Assembly: GCA_043777755.1 (NCBI GenBank)
Contig: JAYWHK010000177.1
Coordinates: 1 to 25,114 of the forward strand
DNA from: CANHEE01 sp043777755
GTDB lineage: Bacteria > Bacteroidota > Bacteroidia > Chitinophagales > Saprospiraceae
Reading direction: 5' to 3'
Length of the DNA stretch: 25,114 nt
In this document: positions 24,619 to 25,114 of the stretch, in pieces
Position numbering within the stretch: the first letter of the stretch is position 1
Layout: every line of letters begins with the position of its first letter
The notes under the pieces: model-generated
Database searches by the model: none
Told to the model about the DNA's origin: nothing
The model's input: only the letters and a program-made list of their open reading frames with translations
Made by a program: the position numbers and the translations under genes

Positions 24619-25114
24619 ATTTCTCTCAATTTTTCTTTAGCAATAAAATATTTTCCTACTTAATTTTATTATTACTATTAGCAACTTAATTTTAAATTTC
24701 TCTTGTTTAAAAATCCAAATAAAAAATGTAAAATCAAATCTCCTTTAGTATAAATACGAAATTTACGAAAAAAGTTTCCAATTCAAAAACTTTTAATACA
24801 TTTTTTACAAAAAAAATTATAATCATAACGTTTTGGCTTGCAAAACGTTGATTATCAATGCTAATTTTTAAAAATAAGTAGGTTAGGAAAACGAGCTGGG
24901 TAGGTATAATTTTCTCAAAATTTTCTGTTACCCGTGTTCCTGTATGCTGAGTAATTCAAAAAAAGTGCCAAACTTGGGAGCGTTTCAGAACCTTTTTTTT
25001 GTTGAAGACCTTGTAAGGGCGACTTTAGTCCAATGTCATTTCCCTAAGGATCTAATTTAACCAGCCCTTCTAAAGTTTGTATATGTCACCATACTTTTGC
25101 GTTTAGACGCTCCT
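24619..25114. other. AT-rich upstream region of rpoD, no gene seen
   Basis: No open frame of note occurs on either strand. A hairpin with a 9-bp stem (24827-24835 with 24841-24849) extends across a 2-base bulge by six more pairs (24819-24824 with 24850-24855), but has no U tract. From about 24900 the base composition becomes more mixed. A stretch at 25031-25053 resembles the inverted-repeat end of the MITE at 7474. No clear rpoD promoter was found. Confidence 0.5.

Noticed and set aside
24860..25114. Decayed coding sequence on the minus strand
   Set aside because: All frames have several stops and I could not match any reading to a known family with confidence.

Overview
The window looks like a Bacteroidetes (Bacteroidota) chromosome, most likely a gliding member of the Cytophagales. 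Evidence: AT-rich DNA; promoters of the TTTG / TAnnTTTG type; a short principal sigma factor without region 1.1; the gliding lipoprotein GldD; a type IX secretion (T9SS) C-terminal sorting domain; and SdrD-B and CHRD/DUF4394 secreted proteins. The genus cannot be fixed from the sequence alone. No tRNA, rRNA or CRISPR array was seen.

Layout. (1) 1-5064: the last codons of a small PD-(D/E)XK protein gene, then a large minus-strand gene for a secreted SdrD-B protein with three 303-bp tandem repeats, then a complete plus-strand copy of the same small PD-(D/E)XK family. (2) 5065-7196: a 159-bp inverted-repeat element, a second copy of a 260-bp promoter-bearing leader, and an AAA ATPase/PD-(D/E)XK fusion. 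(3) 7197-7850: a decayed group IIC-type intron on the minus strand. It sits directly behind the terminator of the next gene and is itself split by a 282-bp MITE with a 19-bp inverted repeat and an 8-bp target duplication. (4) 7908-11396: a secreted 2x DUF4394 / 4x CHRD / T9SS protein. (5) 11623-13584: potassium transporter Kup. (6) 15664-13660: an apparent operon of ECF sigma factor, RskA-like anti-sigma factor and a further small PD-(D/E)XK protein, with a second AAA/PD-(D/E)XK fusion upstream. (7) 17380-24618: mostly housekeeping genes: aquaporin-like channel, dapB, xseA, two small exported proteins, gldD, a thiolase and the principal sigma factor.

The most unusual material is the accessory nuclease content: three small PD-(D/E)XK paralogues and two AAA/PD-(D/E)XK fusions in 17 kb, two of them behind near-identical leaders. 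The nested mobile-element fossils in 5181-7812 are the other highlight. The housekeeping genes look intact. Two carry unexpected changes at key positions: the channel's selectivity filter and the thiolase's second catalytic cysteine.
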